Source of the DNA: Oreocharis arfaki
Taxonomy: Eukaryota; Chordata; Aves; Passeriformes; Paramythiidae
Reading direction: 5' to 3'
Assembly (NCBI GenBank): GCA_013398015.1
Contig: VZRR01008219.1
Span: 186,001 to 250,000, forward strand
DNA: 64,000 nucleotides
A model generated the notes under the pieces. That model did no database searches. It saw only the letters and a list, made by a program, of their open reading frames with translations, and was not told the DNA's origin. The position numbers and the translations under genes are program-made. Below, in pieces: positions 12,998-27,900 of this stretch; within the stretch, counting starts at the first letter, position 1; every line of letters begins with the position of its first letter.

Positions 12998-15900
12998 TCC
13001 CAAAAATTTCTCTCAATTAAAAAGCACCACGAGCACTTAGAAACCACTCAATGAACATTAAGCCAACCTGTTGCTCTCCTACACAATAGCCTTGCTGTGC
13101 TCTGAACTTGAAGGAGTCCTTATGGGAACGTTCCTAAATCCAGAAGGAAGGCTTTACCACAAGCAGTAAATAAACATACAACTTGGGGTGCTTTTAAGAG
13201 GCTACTTCACTTGATAAAGTGATAGAAATAACACTGATAACATCCTAAAAGAAAGCCCAGCTTATCTTAACAGCACAAGTGGCAGTATAGCCTTTCCCAT
13301 ATTCCTACTGCTTTAAGACAAGGGGAGTTGAAGGAGGCAGTAACTCCAACTCTTCCTGAACTTAAGCACAGAAGGATGATCTCCCTTCAAGGCCAAAAAC
13401 CAACTACTTACAGTCTTCAAAGAACTCTTAGACGAAGAGCCAACCAGAGGAGTGATGTGACCAGAAGTTGCCTGGGCAATGGATAGACAAAGAACTTGCA
13501 AATTTGCTTCATTATGTACCCAGTCACTCTGATAGTTTCATAGCAGGAAGGTTATAGAATTCACAGCTAGCAGGCCAATACCAAGGAGACACTTCAACTT
13601 GCATCCTATAAATCTCCATCAAGATATTTGTATAACTGTGGATTAACAGGCTCTTAGACAAGAAAATACCTTCACTTAGCAGTTAGTGAATAGACTCTAC
13701 TGCCAGTATTTCTTTAAGACCCAAGTGCTTGTGTTATGCCCCTGCTAATACCATTCGTGCAGTCTGATTGACAGGGGCCAACCTCAGAGAGAACCATCTC
13801 TAGGTTTACTGTGTTAGTGAACAGAAGCCAAGGTTCAGTCTCTGAGCACAGTGTAGGACTAAACTCTTATGGTTTTAACTCCCACACAAACAAAATTGTC
13901 CTTCAAAACGAACTGTCAGAACTTTCACTGTAGAGTTCTCTGTGTCTGTCCCACATCATCTTTCCTTTAAAAAGTCAACAATCTATTCCAGCTAACGGAG
14001 ACTTATCAACGAAATATTGTTTCACAAAAAGCCACAGCAAGTGAGGGTGCTGAAGCAAAGTCCAAGCCTTTGATCTGTGAAAGAATATTATCTTAAGATT
14101 CAAATGGGGACCACTAGCACCAGTGCTGGAAAAAAACTAAGGGAGACAGAACATCAGCAGAGAAACAGAGGCAGGAGTTAAAAGCAACATCTTAAAGCCC
14201 TCTCTCTGTCCTCAACCCTGGAACCCCTGTGATCAGGTTTATTTTCCAATAAACCAATTTGTCCAGAGTCATAGGTTTCCAAGGATTCAAGCTTCTCATC
14301 ATATGGCTGAATTTAACTTCAAGCTTATTCTTGGGTCCACCAATTTATTCCCTGAAAATAATAAATCATGAACAAAAAAAAAAACAAACCCTAACACCAA
14401 ACCATTTATTTATCAAATTACCTTAATTACATTGGCAGAGCTACTAAATGACATAACAGATGGCTGTATGACAAAAAGGCATCCAAATTTTAAAAGCTGG
14501 TACCTTGGTTTCATGGCACTTTACTGTTTAGTACTTCTACAATAACCAAAGTTTTTTAGCCAGTTCTTCAAAAATGCACACCTTGCCTCTAAATACTTGT
14601 TTTGAGATAAGCCTATAGTGGTCTATCAGATAAGCTCTTTTCAGAAGACCTTGAAACATCTACACATCTAAACCCCACCGAGCCTTACAACAATTTGAAT
14701 CCTGTTTTCCTCAGCCCCTCCAGGAAGCCCTACCAGAAGCATGCCGTGCCACAAAAAGCCAGCTGTTCCTGCTGAAATTGCTCCTAAGTTTTAGAAAGGC
14801 TTCCTCAGGGGCTGGGGCATACCTAGGAGTGCAGGGCATTACATCCTCACGTTTTAGGATGGCACCAGTATTCTTGATCAATGTGAGGGTGGCTTCCACT
14901 CATACAGGTATCTACACTGCCAGAAACCTTCACAGTAAAGTTAAGTCATAAGCAAGGGCACTTGCCACAAATCCCAAAGTAAAGAACATCCTCAGCCAAG
15001 TTCTGTCGTGTGCCCTGCCCAACCGCCTCGTGCCACCAACCCTCCTTCCTTATTCCTACAGATCCCAGCCCAGACCTTCACATGAGCAGTACAAATTCAC
15101 TTTACAGTTAAATGCAGCCCTCCTCAAGGGGAGGATACACATGCACAAACACATTCTGGGCACACACAGCTCTCCCCAGCCAGTCTGTAGCACTTCAACA
15201 CGGGGACACAAAGATCTGGCTCTCAGAGAGTGCTATCAGCCCTGTAACAAAGTCCAGGGCGAGCTGACAGCAGCTGGCGATAGAGCCGAGCCCTCTCCTA
15301 GAAACACCAACTCCAGGGTTATCTGCCTCGCACAGAGCGCTTTGTGCTCCTCCAAACATGGAGCTCTCCCGACACGAGAGGAAAAAGGCTGAGAGAGCAA
15401 GAGGCAAAGCGGCTGTTTTGGTTTATGGGCTGTGGCCCAGAAAAGCAGATAGCCCTGGCACAAAAGATAACAGCACAAACATTAGAGCATTCCTCGGGAA
15501 CAGAACGGGAAAAGGTTTGTTACTGGTACGGTCAGCGAGATGCTGCATTTCTACGCCTCACTGCAAACTACAAAAAGGAGTTGTGCCCTTCCCATTTAGA
15601 GAGATGGCTGCAGGGAATTAAGTACTCAGAAGTTTTCCTTAGGATTCCCCTATTCCATCCTACCACATTCAAAGCAATGTTTTTAATGCATGCTTCAGAG
15701 TTCTCTTCCATTTGTAGCAAACAAGTTTTATTTAGACAGGATTCGTGTGCACATTATTGCTGAAAGCAATACCTAAAACCAGTTTTTAAAGAAGAGACTA
15801 GAATAGGGCACCTGTGTCAGAACTGGGCTAGTGTCAACAGGCCTGCCCTCAGCCAAAGGGTGCAGTAACCCCACCAAGTCAAACGTGGCTATTTGGTGCC

Positions 15901-18900
15901 TCTGCTTCTGTTTCATAGGAGAAAAACAGCACTGCAATAAATGCAGATTTGTGAGAGGAAGAGCTCTCCCCAGCTGGCAAGCCTGAACTCCATAGGCAGA
16001 AGTGTTTCTACAAACCAGACTGCATGCATGCCCTAATAACTATCACACTTCTTCAAATCCAGTGTCTTCTCTTGTTCTCATAAAGTTTATAAATGTCTTT
16101 TCAGCACAAGAGAAAGCCAGCCATGCAAACAGAAAATGTGAACATGACACACTGTCAAGCTGACAAAAATAACACTGAAATTTCCCTCGCTCTGTTAGCA
16201 TAGCACACACTCGAGTAGAAACCTGTAAGCAGTAAAGCATTTTCAGGGAAACAACAGTCAAGATAAGGGCATTTCTTCCATGTGCCAAAATGAATCTCCA
16301 CTGCTTAATCATAACAAAAGTAGTGAGCATAAACCTGGAAAAGAGTGAAGAAATTAGAGTTCAAACCGTAACTGTTGCTGCAGATACACAAACAGATGAA
16401 AAACAACTAAAAAATTCTATTAATGCAAACTGCAAGCACTGGATAGCGCTGCTCTAGACTCCATGCAACAATAGTAGGAAATGGAAGTATCTTGCTTTTT
16501 TCAGTCAAAATATACAAAACACAAACACACCATGAACACTAACCATCTTCCAAGTAGCTGCTGGTCCACAGAAAAGCAGAGGAAATTTTCACCTCTGATA
16601 AAACCTCCAAAGCCAAAGCTGTTTCAGTAAGAACTAAGCAGAGCCCTTTCCTCCCACAGCTCAGATTCAAACTTCTGCTTCCCACCATCAAAAAACTGGC
16701 ACCCACTGGAAAAGCACAAAGTAAATGATTCACTTTCTCTCTGATAACCATGCAGTAGATTGTTGCCACAACTACAGCAGACCAGAAGAGAATTGGGAAA
16801 ACGTGGCTTTCACTTGTCCTTAACCAGAGATCTGGAATGCATATGGGGGCTGAAGACAGCTCAATCCCAGAATAAATACCACCTAGGCCTCCAGTCTGGA
16901 CTCGTACTTCCAGCTTAGATGTGTGAGCTCTGCTCTAACCACCAAGGAGGGGATTTCTGTCTTTAGAAGAAAAGCTACCACAGCACAGGTTAATATCTGC
17001 CAGGGCACACAATCTCATTATTATTATTTTTACTACTGCCGTTTACCAACAAGAGCCCAAGTCGTGCTTTCATATCCAGCAAGTCAGCCATTCAAAAAAT
17101 CCTGCTTGGAATCTATCAATGTATCTCAGACGAGGCTGTGAAGGAACTAGCCAGATCAGGGAAAGGAGCAAGTCATTCGCTCATTTAAGTCTTTTAAGAA
17201 GGCAGAACAGAGCCAAAAGAAGCAACCATCCACACTTTCTGCAGCTGGCAAACCATACACTCTCACATTATGCTCTTAAGTAAGAGAAAACAGTCCAGGG
17301 GTTGTTCCAATTTCTTTTCAAGCTGCATCACCAGTGACAATACCAGTCTAGGAACCATTCACTGATTATCCTTCTACAAAACCAAAAGTGAGGACTTCTA
17401 CATATCATATACAGGAGAACCTCCCACTCATCTAGAAGTGTTAAATACAGTTGTAAAGTCTGGACTCCCTCAAAAGTCCAATAAAAATACAAGTCAGGTT
17501 TACTCTAGCAAATAATCCAGCATAAAAAGACACAAGCCACATAAGGCTGCTGGGCTCACTTCCCTTCTGAGAGCAGTAGTACTAATTTCATTTTTTCTTT
17601 TTACTGTTATTTCATCCTTATTAGTATGCAAAGCAGGAGCAGGAAGAATTCCGTGAGTTCTCATACATTAGCCCTGGCAAACTGAGCTGCCTCTTTTCCA
17701 TCAGTTAACTTGAAACACACCAAGAAAGGTCTCTGAGATGCCACCTGACAACTTGTGAAATTAATTTCCATAAATTAATTTACAAGCAAATAACTCGGTG
17801 TGACCAGGAATTCAAACAAACAAACAAACAAAAAAAGGCACACAGGAACAAGCAGGGAAGAAATAATCTGCAGTCAGACTGGCCGATATTAAAAAAGCAC
17901 ACCCGAGGGCATAGTGATTTCCAGGGAGGAAATCCTCCCACTGGCAAACATCAGAACTAGATGGAGCACATGCTCTCACGCCAGAAGTGGAATGTAACAT
18001 ATTCCAATATGAACAACTGCTTCACTCACTGCATATTGATCCTCAAATATCAAATGCAATTCAGTTCAAGTCTGTAACTCCTGTTATGGGACTATTTATT
18101 CACTAGTTCTCACTGTATGAAACTGCTTGTGCATTGATTTTCCCTGCCTCCATTTTTTTTCACCTGTTATAGTAAGATACCTTCAGAAAGCACCACAGGT
18201 ATGACTGTAGCCAGAAGCAGAACTATACCAAAAAGTGTTATACTGTGTGTTTCAGTGCAGCTCCCAGGACTGGCCAAGTTTTCAGGCACTGATTAGTCAT
18301 ATAGCCTACGTATTTTTTTTTAAAGGCAGTAGTTGGGATATTTGCAGGGAAGAACCCAAATTTAGTCCATACTCAAGGTCTGTGTTCATTACATTGACAA
18401 AGTCACTAAAAAGCCATAAACCCCATTTATTTCTTGCTTTTCTGAAAAAGAACACTTAATGTTACAAAACTACAAAAGGGGCTGGTTAATTAACCCTGGG
18501 CTGCCCTGAGGAACAGAAGACCTGAACAATAGAAACATTCAGACAACAATGATAAAATACACACTGAAACAACAGCTTTTAAAAAGATACTGTGAATGCT
18601 AAAAGCAAAACAGGCTGCCTCCACTAGGTCAGTCCTCTGAAAAGGTCAAACACCTTCTAAAAACAAGAGTACAAAGAAAGAGACCATAACAGAGCAGAAC
18701 ATCATTCTTATTTCTCAGGTTATCTAGACCACAGTAAAATAATAGAAATTATCTGTGCTCCCTCCTATGAATCAGGACTCTCTCAACATTTAAAGCAGAA
18801 CAATAATACCACCAACAAATATTTCAGAATTGAATACTGAGGCTCTTGCTATAACATGATTTTGTTAGAGGAACAGCAGTAGTTCATGGGGGGCCATCAG

Positions 18901-21900
18901 GTGTGACAGACATTTCAGAAACACTAGAGGTGTCAAAGAAAGGCTTCAGGAAAGCTGTATGTAGGCAAATAAAACACACTATCCTCTTCAGAAACAAACA
19001 TTCTTGTGACTAACCTCCAAATTTTAGCAGGTCAGATTTTATAATGTATCTGTAAATCACCAATCTCTTAAAAGCAAGCAAGCACAGAAGGAAGAGGCAT
19101 CTTTGTCAGGGAAGAGGCTCAATGCACACATCCCTAAAAATAACTCCCAGCATGCAGTCCAATGAAACTGCCAACTTCCCCACCAGCCACCCAAATTTTA
19201 AATTACACAGTATATTAAAAAGGGTTTCAGGTTCACTTGAACAGCATTCCCTTTCCCACAAGCAGCATTACCAGGTTTGCCTACTTGGGGAAACGAACAG
19301 TGGTTCCCACTCAAAAAGTCAGAGAAAGGAAGTACAATTAATATTTTCAGCAAGGGATAGTTATGCTTAAGAAAACCCCCCAGGGTTCATGACTCTTTGG
19401 GGAAGGTTCAGGAGGGTAGAAATTTTTATTTTGCCTTTTAATACTGTTCTGCAAGCAGGCATTTGGACACGCTGTATGTGCCAAGTGGCACAGTTACAAG
19501 CTATCACAATTTTCCCAGGCCTGCATCTATTCACACCCACACTGGTATCTTTCGAGTCCATACCCATATGCATGTGTAAAAACAGATGTAGGACTTCATT
19601 AGTACATGTATAAATATTCATTACTTGCTCTTCTTGCCCACAAAACACACATATCACATCTGCAAGACAGCAAAAGGTTCCCTCTTCCTGTTCCTGGGAT
19701 CAGTATATTAAGAGCTCTAGGTTCTTATCCTAGCTGTGTCTGTGCTCATGAAGGTCAAGTCCAGAACAATAACGCTGCATTTCATTTATCTCCCTTCAGA
19801 AACTGAGGGGACAAAGCCTATCACCTGTTTGGTAAAAGGGCAGGAACACCTCGAGATGAAAGAATTCCAGTGTAATGTTAGATCAGTACTATCTTCACCG
19901 CTTGAAAAGGTAATGCTGCCTTCCTAGATAAGGACAGACTCCAGACAGAAACCCTGTCATGCTGCAAATGCCTAATCTCATCTAGAGAGCAAAGTACAGG
20001 AGAAAGGCAGAAAAGCAACCACCAATATCAGAGTCCTGAGCAGTACGGAGTATGTACAGTATGGAGTCCACCCTGGCTCGCGTGCAGGTGAAACAGGAGA
20101 GCAAGCTGGGTCCTTCCTTTCCACTTTTGCTTCCTTTCAATCGTTGAAAAGCTGAATAACACACAGACCCATCAGGGTTAGAACCTCTGATTTTTCTCCA
20201 GAACTTGTTTAAAGACTGCACCGACTGCACCTGGTTATGCTCCTCCTTCACACAGCACACAGGGTATCTTATTTCAAGTTTCTCTGCAGAGACACAAGAA
20301 ATCCCACTCCTGAGGGTGGCTGCTCACCTTCGAGCAGTGAGACAGGTCACCTCCCATCATTCTCTGAGTACAGCCAGGATTTAAGTCAATTCCATTCCAA
20401 TGCTTCACAAAGTCCTGGCATAGTCTGCCCCTCCTCTTTACATGAAATCAGCAACTCAAGGCCACACTACAGTAAAAGGTGCCCTCCTGAATCAGTGCCA
20501 ACCCTTTAAAGGAATCATAAAAGAGGCACTACACGGCAAGACATCTCAGCCTAACACAAATAGGTACTTAAATATCCACCTGAAAACTAACTTTACAAAA
20601 AAAAAAAAGAAATGAACACAGCTTTTTAAGGTTTAAACATTTTACCAAGCTGCTCCTAATCACCAATTAACAGGAAAATGCAGTCACATTTTCAGCTATT
20701 AAAAGCTTCATTTTTTTTACATATTCAGTAGTAATTAAGAATGAGCAAGCAGCATATATTTTGCTAGTAAAAATACCATGAGGTCATGTGAAGGAAGAAG
20801 CAAATTTTGTTATAGAAACAGTAGGTACAGGCAGCAGTGACAATGTTCAAAATGCACAAGCACACCTGAAGAAGTTGGCAAAGGTAAGAGGAAAAGCACA
20901 CAGCAGCTTACAGAAAACTACATTAAGTACTGCTCCTTTTGATTCTCAGCTGGGGCCCTGGAGACACAGAACAGTCAGAATGTGAGCCTAGGAACCAAAA
21001 CCCTACATGGGAAAGGAATAATGGTTCAATAGAAATGGTGATTTTATGGCACCTCATCTAACCACGACATGCACTTTCTCTCCTTTATTAATTTGCATCT
21101 CTTGCCTCTTTCTCTCCTGAAAGGGTTGGAATACTTCTCTTGGAACATTCCTCCCTATGTCCTCCCAAATACAACATCATTAAGCAACAACTTTTCCTTG
21201 TCCTTCACCAGCAAATGCTCCTCCCCAACTAGCAATGCCATCGTGGCAGTCATGGATCCCACAGTAAACCCACCCGGTGCCACCATCTTTTATTCCAACA
21301 AAGCTATTTTTAAACTCGGATCAGTTTCCCGATAAGACTCTCTACACTCTCAGACAGCTGAGCTGCGTGACAAGAGCAGGCAAAGAGGACACAGAACACC
21401 AGGATTTAAAAACCAAGCAACTGGAGGACAGAGGCACTGCCCAAGACACTCCCAAAAATCCTGCAATTGTTTTTCCTTTCGTATTTCGTTTTAGTGATGG
21501 CTTCTGTTGTTTCAGATCTGAAGAAGCTGAGGGCCTTAAGGCCTGTCTATTTACTGAACAGGAATGCACTTCACTGCACAATGCAGCCATAGGAAAGCTG
21601 TATCTAAAGCCTGTTTAGAAAACAATGAACAATTGTCTTGATTTAGTATCTTTAGATCTGTAACTCCACTACTATCAATATTTAAACTAAGGATAAAAAA
21701 CAACTTCTCATAGCAGGTACTACATACCCACTTTATCCCACTGGCTCTGCAGTAATAAAGCTTAGCTGAGAGAAGTCCTGGTTCTAATAATGCTGCCATA
21801 TCAGAAAAAGCAGGAAAACCATTTTACAAAGGAAAAGCAGAAGCCGAACAAGAAAGGAATTTTGTTTGTTTGTTTCTAGAGCTGCCTTTTTATTTAAGAA

Positions 21901-24900
21901 AACACAATGGAAAGCATAAAAACCTCAGAAGAATGAAGCAGACAACAGTGCCCTAAGGGAAAGAGAAAGAACACAGACGCTGTGTTCCAACAGCAGACAA
22001 GAGTTATTGGACTGTAGATCGCTGAGTGCAGCAGGACCAAAGCCCCCAAACCCAGAAGTACATATTTATGATTATACCTGGGCTGTCTTCTTAACAGCTG
22101 CCATGCTGCAGTACACCTGCTAAGCACCTATTTCGTTCTCTGTGGGGTTTCCTAAGTTAATTTAACACTCATAAAAGTGGGAGCACATCTTGCAGGAGCC
22201 TGGGGATAGCAGCATTTACAAGATCACATACAAAGGTGACAAGCAGCAGCTATTACACTTCCACTCGAAAATCAAAATAGATCTGAACAAATACAGGACA
22301 TCTAAACTGCTTATCCCCTAACAAAAGGGCCTCCCAGAAAATATTTTCCTAAATACCAGTCACACATGGATTGTTTCACTAGAGCACACATTCAAGGTCA
22401 CTCAACGCCCCAAACCCTACTTTTTCATCTAGCTGTTTTCCGTGGATCCTCAGATATAGGACCCTTAAAAGCTTTCTCTCTTTATAACATCCTGTCCAAG
22501 CCCTAGCAAAGCCTGCTATGCTTTGCAGGCTCCAGCATTAACCAACGCTTCTTCCTACATTTACCCAAATTCTCTCTAACAGCAGGGCTATTTAATGGAT
22601 TTCCCCGGCAGCCCTGAAAAGCGCATGCCGTGTACCAGATGTTCACTCACCCAGAAGCTCGCAGCCTGCCACCAAGGGGAAAAAAAGGTGGGCAACAGCT
22701 CTTAATTCTTCCGTGTCTGTCTGAAGAGCGTTCTCCCTCCCGCGTGCTGCATTCCGTAGAGCCACTGCAGTGCTCGGAGCAGGCAGACTTGCAGGAGCAG
22801 CTGGAAAGCAGCCGTGCTCTCCTATGCTGAGCAGAGGTGTCCATCCCAGAGCCAGGGTGGCTCTTGCTCAGCGAACTTATCTTCTACAACCCCTTTACAA
22901 GAGGGTGGGTCACACTGACAAGTGGCCATTGGAAGGTGGTAACCAGGGCAAGAGAGGATAATACAGCCAGAAAAACTGCCTCCGTGTGTGTAGGAAGGGA
23001 AAAGAATAAGTGGAGCAAATAATGAGTGAAAGAATGGAGTCAGTATGCAAAGAAAATTATTTACTGAACAGACTATGCGTGCTGCTGACCTCAGTCCATT
23101 CCTCTCCAAGTTTTAACTCCTTACAGTCAGGGCTTTGCCTGAGAGAGGAGGTCACAGCCCATCTCCCCCACTGCCCTCCCATTAACCAATCTAGGATGTA
23201 ACCACCAGATGCTGCAGGTGAGGCTCCAGCAATGCGCTGCTGCTCCATTTCACAGCTCTAGTAAGTTCTCACAAATCAGAAACCAAAATCCTGGTTGGTC
23301 CATCATATTTTCCTCCTATACCTGGCAAGAAAAGCCCCTCTAAATCCAAAGCTGAAGAGGGTGGCCGGAGTTCCTATCACCACCATTTCCAAGACTGTTA
23401 CAGAAAGGAGCATTTTTCTGCACTACCTGAATATTATCAGGTCATAGAAAGTTGATGCCTGCCAAACATTCTTTTCCACAACAAGGACTGCTGTATGCAA
23501 GTTAATCTCACACCCATGACCTTGTTCTCGCCACCTAAAGGTTTTCCTGTCATAACAAACTCCATAGACACTGCACACATTTACCTGCGGCATAAACTCC
23601 AATATGTCACAGCAATTTGTATTTCACACAGCAGCAGCTATCCCATCAAATGAGAATAGTAATATCTTTTGCACTTCTACTTGGAGATACAGAACAATAC
23701 AGTTTTTTATACATGAAAAAAAAGTGGTTTAAGTCATTACTGCATTTGAGAACAGGCTCACAGAATCTCCTTGGCTCTCAGATTCCCTGATACTTCTTAA
23801 GGATATTCTTTCCATATTGGAGCCTATGTGATGAAGCATGCAGCAAACCTCACCAATATCATGCAATATGCAACATAACAACCCAGAACTTAATTCACAG
23901 CACTGGAAACACCTACCCCACACCACTGCAAAGAAACTTTTCTAAATACATAACAAAGCCCCTGACTTGCTCCTGTTCTTCTGTCATCTGTCAAAGGACT
24001 CCATTCAGTCAAGTCGGGAATTAACACTGAGCATTTTCAAGTGCCATTGTAGCAAACACAATTCTAGTAAATAAACCAACCTAGCTTAAGCTAAGGCAGC
24101 TGTTAGAAGAACCAAGCTCAGCTACCCACTCCTGTGAATCATTTCCTGAATTGCCGTAATTAGCGCTGCATTGTAAGGCAATTCATGCTCAAATCCAAGA
24201 GAAGAAATCAACACTCAATTTACTATGTTAATCTCGGAGCACTTGATTCCCGGTCCATGACGAGTCTTCCCTTCACAATGCACCTCTGCTGTGACACCAC
24301 CAGGAAAAGGAAGAACTGAGACCAGCGTGCAGCAGGCACTGGCCTGCTGGGTCACGTCTGACCTGTGCATCCTGAACCTACTCGGCCGTGTCCTTCCCTC
24401 TCTTTTCACGACCCTCTCTTTCAACTTTGACGTGTACTTCATGTTTCTGAAATTCTTCGCTTTCTCAAAAGCCTAGAACCAAAGCACTCTGCTCAGCAGC
24501 TGAATGCACCCACAGACACCGACTGTGAGAGAGCATCGTGCCCAGAAATTACCATCACTGCTTGCATGAATGCTAAGAAGAATTCACCACCATTTTCCAC
24601 TGCCATCAGGAAAGCCTTGACTGCCTGAGATGCTTCCCTGTATGCTGGCTGATCCCTACAGCTTTATGAAACCTGTTAGCTTCTCTCACCCTTGGAGAGC
24701 CAGACTTTTGATATTATAAACCTTGAGCTCATTGGGAGTTTGATGAAGCATAAAATAAGCATAGTTTAACAGTCAAATGAACAACAAAGGGCCTTTTGTG
24801 ATAGCTGGAGAATACAGGAATGGAGCAGCAAAGGAATTAGGACTCAGAAAAAGACAACCCCATGTATGTGGAAGTGACATCCTGCGACTTTTGATTAATC

Positions 24901-27900
24901 ATTTGATTTATCAGTCACATGATAGGATTTCAAACAAATGCAATAACTTTAATTCTTGTCCTGACACAACCCACCTGAAGACTTTGGATCTAGACAGAAA
25001 ATTATATAAAGTAGAATGGCTACAATGCTGGAGGAGTACAACGTGATAAGGAAATCTGACCTCTGGAAAAACATTTTCTCTGAATTTTTTTGGCAGAGGG
25101 TAAACAGTAAAGTCCCCAGGTTTTTGGCACAAGGCAGGAAGACTTACAAAATGCTTCTCTTTAAAGAAGTAAATTTATTTTTCTTGTGCAATAGTGCCTT
25201 ACTGCTCCATGGGAGCTACAGTTCCAAGGTGATTATCTCAAGATGAAGCTCACCTTAAGACGGCAGAATTCACCACAGGTGAAAACAAGTAATCTTTTTA
25301 TAGCAGAGAATGAAAGACAGTGCACAGCAGCCTCTGAAATAAAACATTTGGCTTTGGCAATATTTCAGTTTGGTAACATACACAATTTAAACTGGAGGAG
25401 TTCTGAGGAAGAAAAACATGAAGTAAACAAATCGTCTTTAACAACAAGCCAGCCTTGGAGAACTGAAGACACAAACGTATTTTTTCAATCTAGACTTTTA
25501 GAGGATCACTAAACATTTTAATTCCTTCTACCCTAACACTGCAGCATTTTAGAAGACTGTTGCTTCAGTAACCATTTAAAAATAAACTCTCCAGAGAGCA
25601 CATGGCACTAAAAACAAGCCTCTCCAGACTGATGAGACATCTAGACAATGCTCCAGAAAAGGGCACATCAGCAGAAGAATTCTCCTAAGGAGGAAGCAAA
25701 CATCTCAAGTGACACTCTGCAAGCAATTTAGCTGGTTTAGATCACAGCTGATACTATACCATTTCTAAATTAGCATTAACCAATTCCCCTCCAAGAAAAG
25801 GACACAGCAAACTGCACAGCTAACCCAGCCCACGAGGCATGTCCTGGACACATTCCTTGTTCCTCCTGGCTCATCGCTCTTGCTACCAAAATGTGTAAGC
25901 AGCCCTACTACCCCTGGAAAGCCCACAGCATGTTTAGATTCTGTTTATAAGCAGCAAGACAAATGACACAAGATCTGGAAGAAACCTGAAGTACCTGGAG
26001 CAAGGCACTAGCCTTCCCAGGCCCACCAGGGAAACTAGACACAAAGGCTAACTCCAAACCAGTCTTCCTTTACAATCAGCACAGCAAGAGGCACAGCTCG
26101 AGAGAGTTCTGAATGGGAACCTTGCCTAATTAATGAATTAGTGATTTAGTGTAGCAAAGTGAATCATCAAAAGCATGGCACATTCTCCAAAGCTGTTTAC
26201 CCTTCCTGACACAAAAAAAAACCATATTAGACTTTCTCAAATGGAGCAGAAGCAGAACTCTGTTTATACCAGATGGAGAACGATATACTATGTACACAGA
26301 GTGCTATTAAAGAAATTGCTTTCTGCCACTAAAAAAGCCTAGTGAAACATTGTTAGATTTGACTGTTTAAAGCAAGTCTCCCAGGCAAACACCTGCCCCC
26401 ATTCCTCATTTCTGTGCACATCACCACAGAACAGAGTCAAAGTCCTGCCCTTCATTCCTTCAGTCACGTAACCATGATGTTGGAAGTGCTGGAGGACACT
26501 CCTCAGCACAAGATCCAGAATAATCTATTCCATGGGTATCACTGGATGGATACCAATTGGGTTTGTGCTCCTTAACTGGGTTAGAATCAAATTTGCCTTC
26601 TGCTTGCCCTTAGATGCAATCATTTAATGAACCTTGAAAAACATGTAAGCAAGTGTTAAATGGTGCAAATTGCTACAAGCTGCAGCATCTCACAAAATAG
26701 AGCGGAGTTTATACTGTCCTTTACACCAGACCCAACAAGACTTTAACAGATGTGTAAGTCTATACAACATATTTAAAAACACCAAGAGGAAGGCAAAAAG
26801 GGGCTCCCAACCGTTCTGTTCAACCAGGGCAGCTCCATCAGGGTCATAAAGAGATAGAAATATTAGATAGGACTCACACGGCCACAAGCACTTTTACTTG
26901 CATGGCAGAGATAAGATATGAACCCACAAAAATGCTGCTGTTCTGCCTACACTTCCAGTGAGAGCTCTCCCCACAGACTCAGAGTAAAGCATCTTAGTAA
27001 TCTAAAGGGAGGTTACTAAACCTAAAGGTAAAAGTTATCCTATCCATTGTCACTTCAGTGCAAAAGTTGCTTAGAAGACTAGAAGATTATACCCTAAGAC
27101 CTCCTCAGATGTGCCACCCAAAGCTCATTCCAAAGCATCTTACAGCCATGAAAATAAGGGATATAAAGTAAAGCCTGAAAGAGATTTATTAGAAGCCTTC
27201 AATGCACTGCAATGTCCTCTTCCCTCAACCACACCAGCCCCCAGCAAGCTTTGCCTCACTTCAAAGTACTGCAATTTCAGAGGAATTATTTCCAAACAGC
27301 AGGGCAGAGAGCAGTAATAGAGAACAATTTTCCTGCTGGCCAAAGAGGAAGTTGATTCTGTAAATGGGCTATTTCCCAGATTTAATTAAGCTGTGCAACT
27401 GGAATCCTAATGCAGGAAAACACAACAAAAGACCCATAAGGCAAGACAAATATTCCTGGACTGAGGTTGGAAACAGCACAGAAAACTGCAAGAGTTTACC
27501 TTTGTTTTGTATCCTACAATAACATTTAAGATCATCAGTCTAAACCAGACCTCCAGAATGTAATATGCTACATAGGAGCAGAACAAGGAAACGCATCTCT
27601 TGCACAGAGAGCCTCCACCTCAAGGGATGAGCTGCACAAGTGGAGCCAAGGAAAGAAGAGAACACAGCAAAAAGGCAAAACCACTCAAGGTAGATAAGCA
27701 GAGGCCTACTGATTCCACTGCCAAGCTGTTCTGGTTCAGTCAGCTCACGGCAGGTGAGAGCATTATGAACTTCTCTGAAGACAGAAGATGAGGCAGCACC
27801 AGATATTTATGGGACTCTTCTTCATGATGGCTGAAAAGCATCCATCTGCCACTCCTCCTTCAGCATGAACAAAGCAAAGAAAGGCCACAACAAGGCTTTA